From NCBI GenBank assembly GCA_027924645.1, contig BSBN01000888.1, positions 13,895,001-13,959,000 of the forward strand: a DNA stretch of 64,000 bases. The letters run 5' to 3'. Positions 1-10,865 of this stretch are shown here, piece by piece. The first letter of the stretch is position 1; each line of letters begins with the position of its first letter. A model generated the notes under the pieces. That model was not told where the DNA came from. It did no database searches and saw only the letters and a program-made list of their open reading frames with translations. The translations under genes were made by a program, and so were the position numbers. Source of the stretch: Cunninghamia lanceolata. Lineage: Eukaryota > Streptophyta > Pinopsida > Cupressales > Cupressaceae.

Positions 1-1134
1 AATATTAGCAAATTGTCCATCCACTCTTCTTTGCTCTGCTATCTTTTGCTGTAGATTACCCCTGGGACAGTCTCTGGGCATATGAGCATTATTACAAGGG
101 AAACACTAGGCATTGGTGTCATCCGCATAATTATTCTACCTTGGGACAATCTCTCTGTTTGGATTAGGAGGAACAGTCTGCAAGGGTGTAGGAACTGTAA
201 CTAATTGGTTTGATGGCTGAGGGTTAGTTTGCCTTTGGGGACCCTAATACTGATTTGACTATGGAGGAGGTCTATTCCCTTGATAGCCTTGATATTGGGG
301 TCTGGGATAAGGATTATGCTATCTTTTTAGGTTAATTATTTCATTAGAAAATGTTCTTAGGATGTTCTTGACATCATCCATCTTAGAGGACTGGGCAGGG
401 ATAGTAGCTTTAGCAAGTTGTTGGGGAAACGTATACATGGACATAGGTGGGGTTATGGGGTTAGGAGCTTCTTGAGGCAATGGTAGGGTAATCTCTAGAA
501 ACATAGGCATGGGGGGCCTTGGGGGCAATTTTTTAGCATCTATCAAATTGTTTTCATCTCTAACTGCATAGTCATAGGCTTCTGGCAGAGTCTGGCCTCC
601 AAGTGATTGAATCATTACTGCTATATCTGAATTTAGGGCTTTAAGATAAAATACTATAGCCATACCTGGTAATGGTGTTGTTGTAGTAGGAATCCTTTCC
701 CAAGTCTTCTGAAATCTGGAATTGAAGTCAGTCATTGCTTCTTGTGGTGCCCTCTTGATGGTAATCAGTTGTTGTAACAAAGAAGATTTATCACCCTTCT
801 CTTTGAATCTTGCAAAGAAAGCATCTCTGAGCTGATCCCATGTAGATATTGAATTTGGGGTCAAAGACCTATACCAGTCCAGAGCCTTCCCCTTAAAAGA
901 AGCTGCTAACAGTCTTATAGCCACATTCTGCTATGTGATCACATGTATTGCATAGACATCAGACACATCTTATAGATGCTCTTCAGGTGTTTTGAAATCC
1001 TCCCCACTGAATTTGGGCAGAGCCTTCAGGGCATTTGCTGGAATAGGATCCCAAGTGGCTAGTGGTACTGGGAGAATCAGAGCACTACCAGTGTTCCAAT
1101 TTGCATAATTCCTTGGGGCTATAGGTGCTGCCAT
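1..1134 (-). pseudogene. gag of a gypsy-like retrotransposon, broken
   Basis: The likely start is the ATG at 1134-1132, beginning MAAPIAPRN. The frame is cut by in-frame stops near 970 and 931. From 924 to 319 it is open for about 200 codons and contains the Retrotrans_gag core: ALDWYRSL, DAFFARF, then a segment with DFNSRFQKTWERIP. Gag forms the cytoplasmic particle that packages element RNA. After a stop at 319 a Pro/Gln-rich stretch follows, then a degenerate zinc knuckle near 60-110 reading CFPCNNAHMPRDC, which has one residue fewer than the usual CX2CX4HX4C spacing. With several stops this is a non-functional copy. Confidence 0.75.
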
Positions 1135-1308
1135 GTTTGCACTTAGTGTTGCTGTAAACTAATTTACCCTTCTTCTTGGATTAGTTATCAATGGTGGTAA
1201 AAGAATACCTGGGTTCGCAGCAGATTGAGCTCTTGTCACAGGTCCACAGCTCTAACTCCTTGTGATTCTCTGGTTCATATAGTCTTGAAAGAAACTTCAA
1301 GAGATATT

Positions 1309-1326
1309 GTCCCACCGGGCGTGCCA
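1309..1326 (-). other. Candidate primer-binding site
   Basis: On the minus strand TGGCACGCCCGGTGGGAC lies between the presumed LTR end (~1335) and gag. It begins with TGG, as expected for complementarity to a tRNA 3' CCA end. I did not identify the tRNA with certainty. Confidence 0.5.
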
Positions 1327-1907
1327 AAAATAGTTGATGCTTAGAATTGCACTGTTTCCAACACCAACATGGGAAACTCTGAGACGTGGGAATGCTCCTC
1401 AGAGTAACCTCCAGATTTTAAAGAAGCTGGCTCTTCTTTATCTCAAAAGTGTTTTGGGGAAGGGATAGAATTTAAACAGAATTACAAATGCAACGAAGGA
1501 AAAATTTAACTATGGCAATGCGCTTGAATATGATTTGCTCCTTATCACTAAGCACAGTGAAACTATTTTTAGGATTTAGTTACATTAAAGAGCAAACAAT
1601 GCATGATCAATGTAAAAGATGGAAGTAAATAGAAACAAAGGCTCACAACTTGAAAGATTTTTGTAATGACATAGAAAATATTAGCAAAGGCATAGAACTC
1701 TATCTTTTATTAATTCTCCAGTCACATAAAAGGCACAGAATCATGCACAGTTATACAAACTCTTTGAATCAAGAAAACATAACAAAGGCAAATGATATTA
1801 CTGGCCACAACACAAGATCTTCCAGCTTCTTTTAAATCTCTGATAACAATCTGTGATGCAGAAAATTCTCTATATCTTCTATGTTATTTAAACTGCGATC
1901 TGAACCC

Positions 1908-1917
1908 ATATTTATAG
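1908..1917 (-). promoter_or_regulatory. TATA box of the gypsy-like LTR
   Basis: CTATAAATAT on the minus strand, inside the LTR and downstream of the repeat-rich U3. This is where an LTR promoter would be expected. Confidence 0.5.
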
Positions 1918-2093
1918 CTTAGAACCAGCTCAAAGATTGCCCGCATGGTCAAATCTCAACGGTCTAACTGAACTGGAACTTAACTGGAAGTGTCTGACAG
2001 AAGATATCTTTTGAATCTAAAATGGTTAGCCACTTTGCAGGTTCATTGGCTGAAACAGATACACGTAACTCCACTTACTTTGAATCAGGTAGG

Positions 2094-3110
2094 AACGCGT
2101 GGCAGTTTCTGATAGTCTTTGCGACTATAAACCCTTGGCATAGCTGGCATTCATACACGCCCCTTTCTTGAAACTCCTTTATCTTTCCAGAACAATAAGA
2201 AACTAACACATGGCATTCTCCGCGTGACTTACTTGATAAACCGTTTCATTACTCAGAAGACACCAAAAATTGACACTTGGTAGCATTCGCAGCCCCTGCA
2301 AAAGATACATGGCGATGTCCACTTCACTTAGAGTCTTTACTGTGGCTTTATATGAGGAGTGCTCGGGCTTTACTATCTGTCACAGTCTGCTGCTTCGAGC
2401 CTTTAATCACTTACCAAAAATGGGACCCACCATACCTCTCGACCGAGCAGCTTGATAAAGAAATAGGGACAGGTGGCGCCTTCCGCAGATCTGAGAAACA
2501 TATACGTGGCAGCTTTCACGTAACTTTGAGAAACTTTTGAAACATTTACGGGGTCCCATGGAAGATGACACATGGCAATCTCCACTGAACTTCGGGAAAC
2601 TTAATTAGCATTTTAACAAAACCTCTGCGGATGTTGCCACTTAGCACTTGCCGCGCAACTCTGAGAAACTATATAGAAACATTAGAGACTCATAAGGATC
2701 ACACAGATGGTGACACTTGTCACGCTCCACTGAAACAATAGAAACATTAACGGGGCCCACCAATAGTCTTTACTTAGCGATGAAACAAAAAGGGAACCCA
2801 CAGATGTCGACACTTGGTGCACTCCGCAGAAACTATATGGGACACGCGGCATCTCCCGTGTAACTTTAAGAAACTTTATGAAGCTCTCTGCATCTGCCAC
2901 TTGGTGATTTCCGCGCTCACTGAAGCTTTAAAAGGGACTCGCCATATTATGAGAAACATTAAAGGGACATTTGAAACTTATGAGAACTGAAACGGATGCC
3001 GACACTTGGCAGTCTCCGCCTCAATGCAAAAGATACGTGGCACTCTCCGCACCACTTTGAGAAACTTTAAAATGTGTCCCGGGTGCTGACACTTGGCAGC
3101 TTCCACTGAA
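2094..3110. repeat. Degenerate G-box-like repeats in LTR U3
   Basis: A short motif close to GACACTTGGC or GATACGTGGC, usually followed within about 6 bases by TCCGC or TCCAC and often by GAGAAAC, recurs about a dozen times. Examples begin near 2206, 2272, 2568, 2710, 2807, 2843, 3001, 3034 and 3091. Spacing is about 35-110 bases. The core resembles a plant G-box/ABRE (ACGTGGC), often with CTTGG instead of CGTGG. Whether it acts as an enhancer array is inference. Confidence 0.55.
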
Positions 3111-3262
3111 CTTTGGGACTTAGGCAAAATTTACAAAATGAAACCCATGCCTGCGCCCTATGTCAAAAACCTCACTACTAAAACTGAAACGTAGAGAAAC
3201 AAAACTGGAGCTCGCACAACTGAAACTCAAACAAAACAAAATGTAGAGTATTTTACTCTACA

Positions 3263-4387
3263 GGATGTTCATAAAGTAAATCCTTGGCCTCATGTGACAT
3301 TAGCAGTGGTGGGACCATGTGGATTTTATGTCTTTGCAAGCAATTTTTAAAGTAGGTGATGTATTTCTCTCACATTAGAAATAACAAATTGACTTATCAA
3401 CTAGTGCATTCTACATTACTTGATGTATTGAACCATCAATTGTTGATCATTTATTTTCAACAAGAGGAATTGATATAAGGTCCACTCTCCTTCACTTTTA
3501 ATTGGAAAGAGGTGTTCATTAGTGGTGGGGCCCATGTTTCATTTTCTTTAATAATTATTAGCTACAGGGCTTTGACAACTTGCCACATGGAAAACTCCCT
3601 AGGATTTAGGTAGAAAGAGCAAGGGATTTTCATTGATAGGTAGTGGTGGTTTTCCATCCTTACACATTAGCTTGAAAATATAAAGGCTTATTATGGATAT
3701 AGCAAATATCTTAGCTATTCTTGACTATAATAGAACCTACTAACTATTTTTTAATGCAAAAGCATTAAATTAATGATTCAATTACATTTGTTAGGTCATT
3801 AAACATATAACAAACCTTCCTATTTTGGCCTAACCATAGTTAAGTTCAAGAGGATAAAATAATGTGGGATTTCATCTATTCTCTTTAATTTAACTATGCT
3901 AACTCAAATAATTTTTCTTCACCAACATTGGCTTCATGTCATTGTCTAGTTTTGGGGGGCACATTATTATGCTATTGATCCAAAAGGATGTAAGGAACAC
4001 ATGTAATATGAAAAAAAGGAACAAATAACATGTTTCGATTGAAAGTATAAGTGTTCTCTACAACTACAAGATGTATCAAGCACATATGAAAATGTATTTT
4101 CTTTGAAATCCAAGACCATACTATAGGTGCGCTAATGTACAAAGCCATATTTGATAGAAAATTTATAGTATGAATCATATAAATGTTGGTAAAACATCTA
4201 GTAGATGTTGATGTTCATCCAAGGAATGTGAAATCTCAACTAGACATTAGATAATCTATATAGGTATCTTGTATGAGAGAATTTAATCCATCAATGTTTT
4301 GATAATTAAGAATTATTGTATGTTTTTATTTTTTCTATATTAAGTAATAGAAGTAGAGCAAAAGATTGCCAACTTATAGATCAATTT
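3263..4387. other. Unassigned AT-rich spacer / possible old LTR
   Basis: No coding region recognised. The right part directly precedes a primer-binding-site-like sequence at 4388, so some of this stretch is probably the decayed 5' LTR of the next element. I could not find its start. Confidence 0.4.
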
Positions 4388-4399
4388 TGGTATTAGAGC
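4388..4399 (+). other. Primer-binding site remnant (initiator tRNA-Met type)
   Basis: TGGTATTAGAGC differs by one base from the common plant retrotransposon primer site TGGTATCAGAGC, which is complementary to initiator tRNA-Met. It precedes decayed gag/pol sequence on the same strand. Confidence 0.5.
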
Positions 4400-6307
4400 A
4401 ATTTAATATTTTTTAGATTTGTGAAAGGGTTTGTGTGACTATAGCAACAACTAAAGTGCAATAATGAAAGAGTTGAATGTATGGATGACATCACTAGAAG
4501 GAAAAATAAGAGGCATCATAGAGACACAATAATGGTTTAAGGAAACAATAAGAGCACATTAGTAGGCAACAAGGTAAAATAGAAGAGGTACAAACTTCCA
4601 TTGGCAAGTTGGTAAAGGATCTGGCTAAGGTATTTGGTGTTATTGATGATATGAAAGAAGAAATTTGAAATGAACCTAATGTAAAAAACTGAGTCCATTT
4701 AAGGTTAAAAGAGGTGTAGAGATGCAAGTGGACAAAGAAGACAGTAAAATTTGGGATAAATACACAATACATACATCAAATAGAGGCTAATGGTATTCAT
4801 GCTGATAGTTTTGATATTATTCTTGGTACTATCCATAGATTTATGTTAGATGTATGTTATTTTTTTGAGAAGTGCTAAAAAGTATAGGTGCGTCAAGTAT
4901 GTAATCAAGTACATAATCTAAGGAAAATAAACTAGGGCCAAAGTAGCCATGGTAAGTGCCAACCAAGAAATTAAATTAATTCAAGAATCTAAATAATGTT
5001 TAAATTTTCTTAAATATAAGAATGAAGATGGGATTGACATTTTGACCATGACTAACTCAAAATTTAAAGGATTCAAGATAAGTATTGTCATATTTGTAGG
5101 AAATATTTCCATAATCAAAAGGCTTTCCACCAAGAAGGGAGGTGGAGAATGAGATTTAGCTCTTACTAGAGTATCCTCTACGAAACATAATTTTGTATTA
5201 ACTTGATTCTTACTTAAGAGCATCAAAGACAAGAGAAAGCTATAGGAATTACTAGAGAAAGGGGTGGTTCCCCCCAACACTTCACCTTGTAGTTCACCCG
5301 TAGTGAGTGTGTGAAAGAAAGATGGTTCATCTAGAGAAAGTGTATATAGACTATCAATCTCTTAATAAAATTATAAAATTTTAAGAATAGATATCCTCTC
5401 TCGAGGATAGATGATTGGTTATATCAACTTAGACATGTTAAGTATTTTACTTGAAGTTGGATCTCAAGTCAAGTTACCATCAGGTGTGAAAGAGAGAAGA
5501 GGATACTTGGAATAATTCTTTCAAAACTAGGGACCTTATGACTAGTGAATACTTCCTTTTGGCTTGAGTAACATATTTGTTACTTTCATGAGATTAATGA
5601 AAGATTTTCTAAGGAGATTGATGTATATATTTGTAATCGTCTGTCTAGATGATATTCTAATATTTAGTCCTAGATGGGAAGAACACTTAATCCACATTAA
5701 GAAAGTCTTGTTAAGGTTAAAGAACAACTACTATGTAATCTAAAGAAATATGAATTTGACAAAGAACCATTGGTATATTTAGGTTGGGTTGTAGGAGGTG
5801 GAGAATTAAGAATAGGTTCATCTAAGGTTCAAGAAGTTATAAATTATCTTGAATCAAATATTACAACAAAAACTAGAAGTTTTGTAGGGATATGCAATTT
5901 GCGAGAAAATTTATTCCTTCCTTTCCTACATAACTACACCTTTGCATCAAATTGCATCACAAGCAAAAAACATGAATTGTGGTAATGAACAAAATAAAGC
6001 ATTTGAGATGTATTGAAGTATAAAATCATTCATGCTCTAGTTTTATCCATTCCTAACATACAAAAGCTATTTAAGGTAAAAATAAATGCTAATGAATATG
6101 CAATGGGTGCCATCTTTCTTAAAGTTGGTAAGCCTATATGTTATTATTAAGAGGTTTTTACTTTAGCAATTAGGGGTTATGGAACTTATGTTAAATAATT
6201 ATATGCACTAGTTTAGGCTATTAAAATTGGAGACACTATTTCTTTTGTAAGGAAACTATTATGCGTACTAATTGCCAACCCAGAAACAAAGTCTATATGG
6301 AGTATTT
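4388..6307 (+). pseudogene. Ty3/gypsy gag-pol remnant (RT and RNase H)
   Basis: With frame changes and stops tolerated, this stretch reads as a chromovirus-type pol. Near 5250-5340 it has KGVVPPNTSPCSSPVVSV followed by a KKDGS segment (RT N-terminal part). At 5560-5690 it has PFGLSNIFVTFMRLM and CLDDILIFSPRWEEHL, the reverse-transcriptase catalytic block in which the LDD motif survives. At 5770-5900 it has VYLGWVVGGGELRI and at 6080-6307 the RNase H region (NANEYAMGAIF, then NWRHYF). The 4440-4960 part is probably gag but is too decayed to show domains. There are many stops and at least three frame changes. The copy stops abruptly at ~6307, where a copia LTR begins; no integrase follows. It is long dead. 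Confidence 0.75.
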
Positions 6308-6558
6308 GTTTCCCTGGATTGTGCCCTAAAACAAATTTGTTATTTGTGCTTCATATATTGTGATTTAATCCTCAACATGGTTTTTTCCTTCTTGGGTTTT
6401 CCACGTATATCTGGTGTTGTGTGTTGATGTGCATTGTGTTAATTTTTCATGCTTATCTTGATACTGTAATGCTTATGTGCTAATTTACTCTATAAGATCT
6501 ACATAGTTTGATTAGATACTGATTCACCATCTCTCTCTGTATCCTGGTGTGTTCAACA
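6308..6558 (+). repeat. 5' LTR remnant of C1
   Basis: About 250 bases matching roughly 12420-12665, the last part of the 3' LTR, including CTTCATATATTGTG and the terminal TTCAACA. About 2 kb of the LTR start is missing on the left, where decayed gypsy pol abuts. No target-site duplication can be checked for this reason. Confidence 0.75.
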
Positions 6559-9500
6559 CAGTCTTGGTGCGAAAGTGAAAGAGGAGATTGTGAAGAAAGT
6601 TTTGAGATCTCTTCCTAAATCTTATAGTCATAAGGTGTTTGCCATTGAGGAATCTCAGGGCTTAGATAAATACACAATAGATCAATTTTTTGGCTCTCTC
6701 ACAACTTTTGAAATGAGATAATTTGACAAAGCCGCTCCAAAGAAGGAAGTTGCATGAATTCAAAGAAAGTAAGAAGACATGAGATTAATCATCTGATCAA
6801 GATGATAACCTTGATGAAGTAGAAGCAAACTTTGTAAGAACCTTGAAGAAAGGAACAAGAAAATACAAAGGTAATTTACCCTTCAAATGTTTCAATTGTG
6901 GAAAGATTGGTCATTTTGTTTCTAAATGTCCTTTTAAAGAATCAAGTGGTAATAACAAGAAAGACAAGTTCAAAAGGAGCTTGTATTCCATAGAGAGCAG
7001 TTGTTCTTCAAAAGATGAGGATCATGATAATTCAAATGATGAAACACTTTTTGTGGCCTTTAATGTTGGTGAAAAAGGATGATGTTGGAAAATGTGAAAA
7101 GATTGATGCCTTGCACGCTGACCAAAACACTAATAGATCAATGGTTGTATGGGCTAGCATTCATGCAAGAGAAGAAGCCAAGGCTTGGATAATTGATAGT
7201 GGTTTCTCTAATCATATGACTGGTGACAAGGAAAAGTTTACCAGTCTTAAGAAGTAGAATGGTGGAGCTATGATGTTTGGTGGTGACAAGTCAACACAAA
7301 TTTGTGGAAAGGGTGCTATAACTATTGATGGGAAGAACATGATTGAGGATGTTCTCTATGTCAAAGGGCTAAAGCATAATATTCTCAGTGTCAGTCAGAT
7401 GTGTAGTAAAGGATACAATCTTACCTTTCATGCCAAAGGTTGTGAAATTAGGAAGGTACGGTCTGGAAGACTAGTTGCAGAAGGTATCAAGTCATATTGT
7501 GGTATCTATCATTTGAAGGAGGTGAATGGAGGAACATGCTTATTAGCTCAATCTAGTGAGTGTTGGCTATGGAACAAAAGAATAGGACACAAAATCCTTG
7601 ATAATATGGTAAAGATAAGCTCTACTCATGCAGTGAGAGACATGCCCAAGATAACCAAGCTTGCAAACACACTATGCAAGGAATGCCAAATGGGAAAGTA
7701 GACAAAGACAAATTTCAATAGGATGGAGTATTCTTCTTCAATGCCTTTGCAAATGATTCACAATGACCTATGTGGCCCTACAAGAGTAAAAAGTCAACAA
7801 GGTGAAAGGTATTTAAATTTGTTCATTGATGATTATTCTAGAATGACTTGGGCTACTTTCTTAAGAGAAAAATCAGATGCCCTGGATAAGTTTAAAGTTT
7901 TCAAATATATGGTTGATAATGAAATGGATACTAAAATCAAATGTTTAAGGTCTGATAGAGGAGGTGAATTTACTTCTAATGAATTTGAAATTTTTTGTGA
8001 AGATCATGGTATTAGGAGACTTCTGTCAGCTCCTAGGAACCCTTAGCAAAATGGGGTAGTGGAAAGGAAGAATAGGACTGTGCAAGGCTAGGACAATGTT
8101 GAAAGATGTAGATATGCTTGACATGTACTGGAAGGAAGTAGTTCACACTGATGTTTATCTAATTAACATAGTACAACTTTGGGTGAATATAAATAAGACC
8201 CCTTATGACCTATGGTATGGAATACCTCCAACTATCAGATACTTAAGGATCTTTAGAAACAAATTTTATATTAGAAGAGATGAAGAAGACCTAGGAAAGT
8301 TTGATTCAAGAAGTGATGAAGGAATCTTTCTAGGTTACTTAACCAGAAGCACAACCTATAGATGCTACAACAAGAGATTGGGAAAGATGATTGCAAGCAC
8401 AAATGTCAAAATAGATGAAGACTTGTATCAGATCTCACAAGAATCAGAGGACTCTAAATCTAATACCTTTCCATGCATTAAAGATGAAGAAGAAGAAGAG
8501 AAAGGAGAAAAGGAACAAAAACCAAATTAGATACCTAAGACTCCATCAAAGCATGTTCAGATGAACAATTCAACAGATTAGATCAGTGGAGATAAGAATG
8601 AAGGTGTGCATATCATGAGAAGGTTTGCAAAGGCATATGAGCAAGTAAACTTGTGTTTTTTTTATCAAAGGTAGAACCCAAAACCTTTGCTGATGCTAGC
8701 AAATATGATGAATGGAAAAAGGTAATGGAAGAAGAATTGAATCAAATAAAAAAGAATCAAACTTGGGAATTGGTTCCCAAATCAACCAATAAGAATGTTA
8801 TAGGGACAAAGTGGGTGTACCAGAACAAGCTAAATGAAGATGGTGAACTTGTGAGGGACAAAGCAAGATTGGTGTGTAAGGGTTATTCTCAAGTTGAAGG
8901 TATTGACTTTGAGGAGACTTTTTCTTCAATAGCTAGGATGGAAGTGATCATGATGTTTCTTGCTCTTGCTACTCACAAGAACTTCAAGGTCTATCAGATG
9001 GATGTCAAGTCAACATTTTTAAATGGTGATCTATAAGAAGAAGTCTACATTGAGAAACTAGATGGCTTCTAGGTAGCAGAAGATTTGGACATAGTGTGCA
9101 GACTCAAGAAAGCTTTGTATGGTCTCAAACAAGCACCTAGAGCTTGGTATGCTAGGTTAGATAAGTAGTTACTTCAATAAGGCTTCAAGAAAGGTACTAC
9201 AAATATCAATCTTTATATCAAGGAAGAACGAGATATGATATTGATAGTTGCAATATATGTTGACGACATCATCTTTGGTGGAGATGATGATATGTGTAAA
9301 AGGTTTGTAGAGGAGATGCAAAAAGAGTTTGAGATTTCTATGATTGGTGAGATGTCCTTCTTTCTTGGGTTCAAATTGCTTAGCTAGATGTTGGTATCTT
9401 TATTTCTCAAGCTAAGTATGTTAGAGAGATGTTGAAGTAATTTGGTATGGAAGACTCCAAACGAGTAAGTACTACTATGGTTACTGGTTGTCACTTGAGA

Positions 9501-10205
9501 AAAGATGATGAATCTCTAGAGGTTGATCAAACTTACTACAAATCTATGATTAGAGGATTGTTGTACTTGACTTCTTCTAGACTTGATATTGTGCATGTAG
9601 TATGTGTGGTTTCCAGATATCAAGCTAATCCCAAACAGGGACATGAGAAGGTAGTGAAAAGAATATTCAAATACTTGAAGGGAACTTGGATTATGCCTTA
9701 TGGTATACACGAGGTAATGACTTTGATCTAAGTGCTTACACTAATGTTGATTAGGCTGGTTGTGTTGATGATAGAAGAAGTATAAGTGGTGGTGCTTTCT
9801 TTTATGAAGTAGATTGGTTTCATGGTAAAACAAGAAGCAAGATTCAATGTCCTTTTCAACTGCAAAGGCAAAATATATTGCAGTAGCATCCTTCTATACA
9901 CAAGTGTTGTGGATGAAGCAAACCTTGAAGTGTATCAATGTAATATATGATGAGGCTATTCCTATTTTTTCGTGACAATAGAAGTGCTATCAATATTTTC
10001 AAATTCTAGTGATGCATTCTAGAACCAAGCATATAGTAATCAGGTATCACTTTTAGAGAGAGAAGGTTGCAAATAAGGAAGTGGAGTTGGAGTATATTCC
10101 ATGAAAGGATTAGATTGCAAATATTTTCACAAAGTCTCTTACAAAGGATACTTTTGAAGATCTCTGGCAGAGGTTAGGGGTAATTGCCCCTCCTCCTTGC
10201 TAGGT
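6559..10205 (+). pseudogene. copia gag-pol polyprotein of C1, broken
   Basis: The region starts abruptly in mid-gag (VKKVLRSLPKSY, about 6590), with the N-terminal part gone. Domains in order: a zinc knuckle CFNCGKIGHFVSKC at about 6888-6930; aspartic protease IIDSG at about 7190; GAG-pre-integrase with the CKECQMGK motif ending at 7701; integrase core with HNDLCGP (about 7762) and LRSDRGGEF (about 7945); reverse transcriptase from about 8680 with [12 protein letters not shown] and YVDDIIFGG (about 9255); and RNase H to about 10190. Several in-frame stops (for example after 7255, 7701, 8046, 9036) and frameshifts break it into seven or more pieces. In intact elements this polyprotein supplies particle protein, protease, integrase and reverse transcriptase. 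Confidence 0.85.
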
Positions 10206-10427
10206 GCATAGTGGTGCATCTGTCTAGGAGGAATCCATGCTATATCCTTTTTCTTGGACTAATGGGAGCTACCTCTTAGGGGGAACCCTGAGTTGTTTCA
10301 AGAAAATGTGCATCTTAAGGAGAAAATTTTGTGCCCTAAAGATAAGAAGTAGTTGCCCTTTTGTCCTTGATGTCAAAGAGGGGAGAGAGAATATACATCT
10401 AAAGGGGAGTATGTGTTGCCATCAATG

Positions 10428-10441
10428 ACAAAGGGGTAGAT
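10428..10441 (+). other. Polypurine tract of C1
   Basis: ACAAAGGGGTAGAT lies immediately before the 3' LTR. The same position in the younger relative reads ACAAAGGGGGAGAT. It primes plus-strand synthesis in LTR elements. Confidence 0.65.
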
Positions 10442-10552
10442 TGTTTGCAATATGTGTTGTCATTGTGTTGTCATTGATGTCAACACCTAGGATAAGGTTA
10501 GCACTTAGTTTGTGATGATGATAATAGAGATATAGTAAGTTATAGTAGTGGT

Positions 10553-10762
10553 GTTGCTGATGTTCATGATTGGATGTCATGCCCTGATAAGTGATGCTCC
10601 TGGTGTTCATAGTGGGTTTCTGATGTTCATGGTTGGATGTCATGCCTTGATAAGTGATGCTCCTAATGTTCATAGTGGGTTGCTGATGTTCATGGTTGGA
10701 TGTCATGTATTGATAAGTGATTTTCCTAATGTTGATAGTCATTTGCTAATGTTCATAGTCAG
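10553..10762 (+). repeat. 63-bp tandem repeat, 3.3 copies
   Basis: Copies at 10553-10615, 10616-10678 and 10679-10741, plus a 21-base partial copy. Each contains GATGTTCATG, GGATGTCATG and GATAAGTGAT. Because 63 is a multiple of three, both strands show spurious repetitive open frames here. The array sits about 110 bases into the 3' LTR. Confidence 0.9.
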
Positions 10763-10784
10763 AAAAGATGATTTCATGATGAAA

Positions 10785-10865
10785 TATTAAGATAGGAATT
10801 AGAAGCACTAAGATGAATGATTAAACATTAAGATGGGAATTAGAAGCACTAAGATGAATTATGAT
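10785..10865 (+). repeat. 42-bp direct duplication in the C1 LTR
   Basis: ATTAAGATAGGAATTAGAAG at 10785 recurs as ATTAAGATGGGAATTAGAAG at 10827, each followed by CACTAAGATGAAT. It is a two-copy tandem repeat just downstream of the 63-bp array. Confidence 0.75.

Larger units (their letters stand above)
1..3262 (-). mobile_element. Ty3/gypsy-like LTR retrotransposon, 5' part (gag + 5' LTR)
   Basis: Reading the minus strand, an LTR (3262 to about 1335) is followed by a primer-binding-site-like stretch and then a gag reading frame that runs off the left edge. pol and the 3' LTR would lie outside the window. The gag resembles the Retrotrans_gag family, hence the Ty3/gypsy assignment, but no pol is present to confirm the lineage. 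The outer LTR end is inferred from a TG start at 3262; a target-site duplication cannot be tested because the other end is missing. Confidence 0.7.
1335..3262 (-). repeat. 5' LTR of the gypsy-like element
   Basis: About 1.93 kb. In element orientation it starts TGTAGAGTA at 3262 and ends in CA near 1335, just before the primer-binding-site-like stretch. A TATA box at 1917-1908 would put about 1.35 kb of U3 upstream and 0.55 kb of R-U5 downstream. The U3 is filled with a degenerate repeated motif (see 2094-3110). The inner boundary is uncertain by a few bases because several CA dinucleotides are candidates and the partner LTR is outside the window. Confidence 0.55.

Noticed and set aside
10422..10742. 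Minus-strand 106-codon repetitive open frame rich in Asn, His and Gln
   Set aside because: It is produced by the 63-bp tandem repeat, whose length is divisible by three; the plus strand shows a similar artefact. No protein family signal.
10785..10865. CRISPR-like short direct repeats
   Set aside because: Only two copies, no spacers of uniform length, and the locus is a plant LTR.
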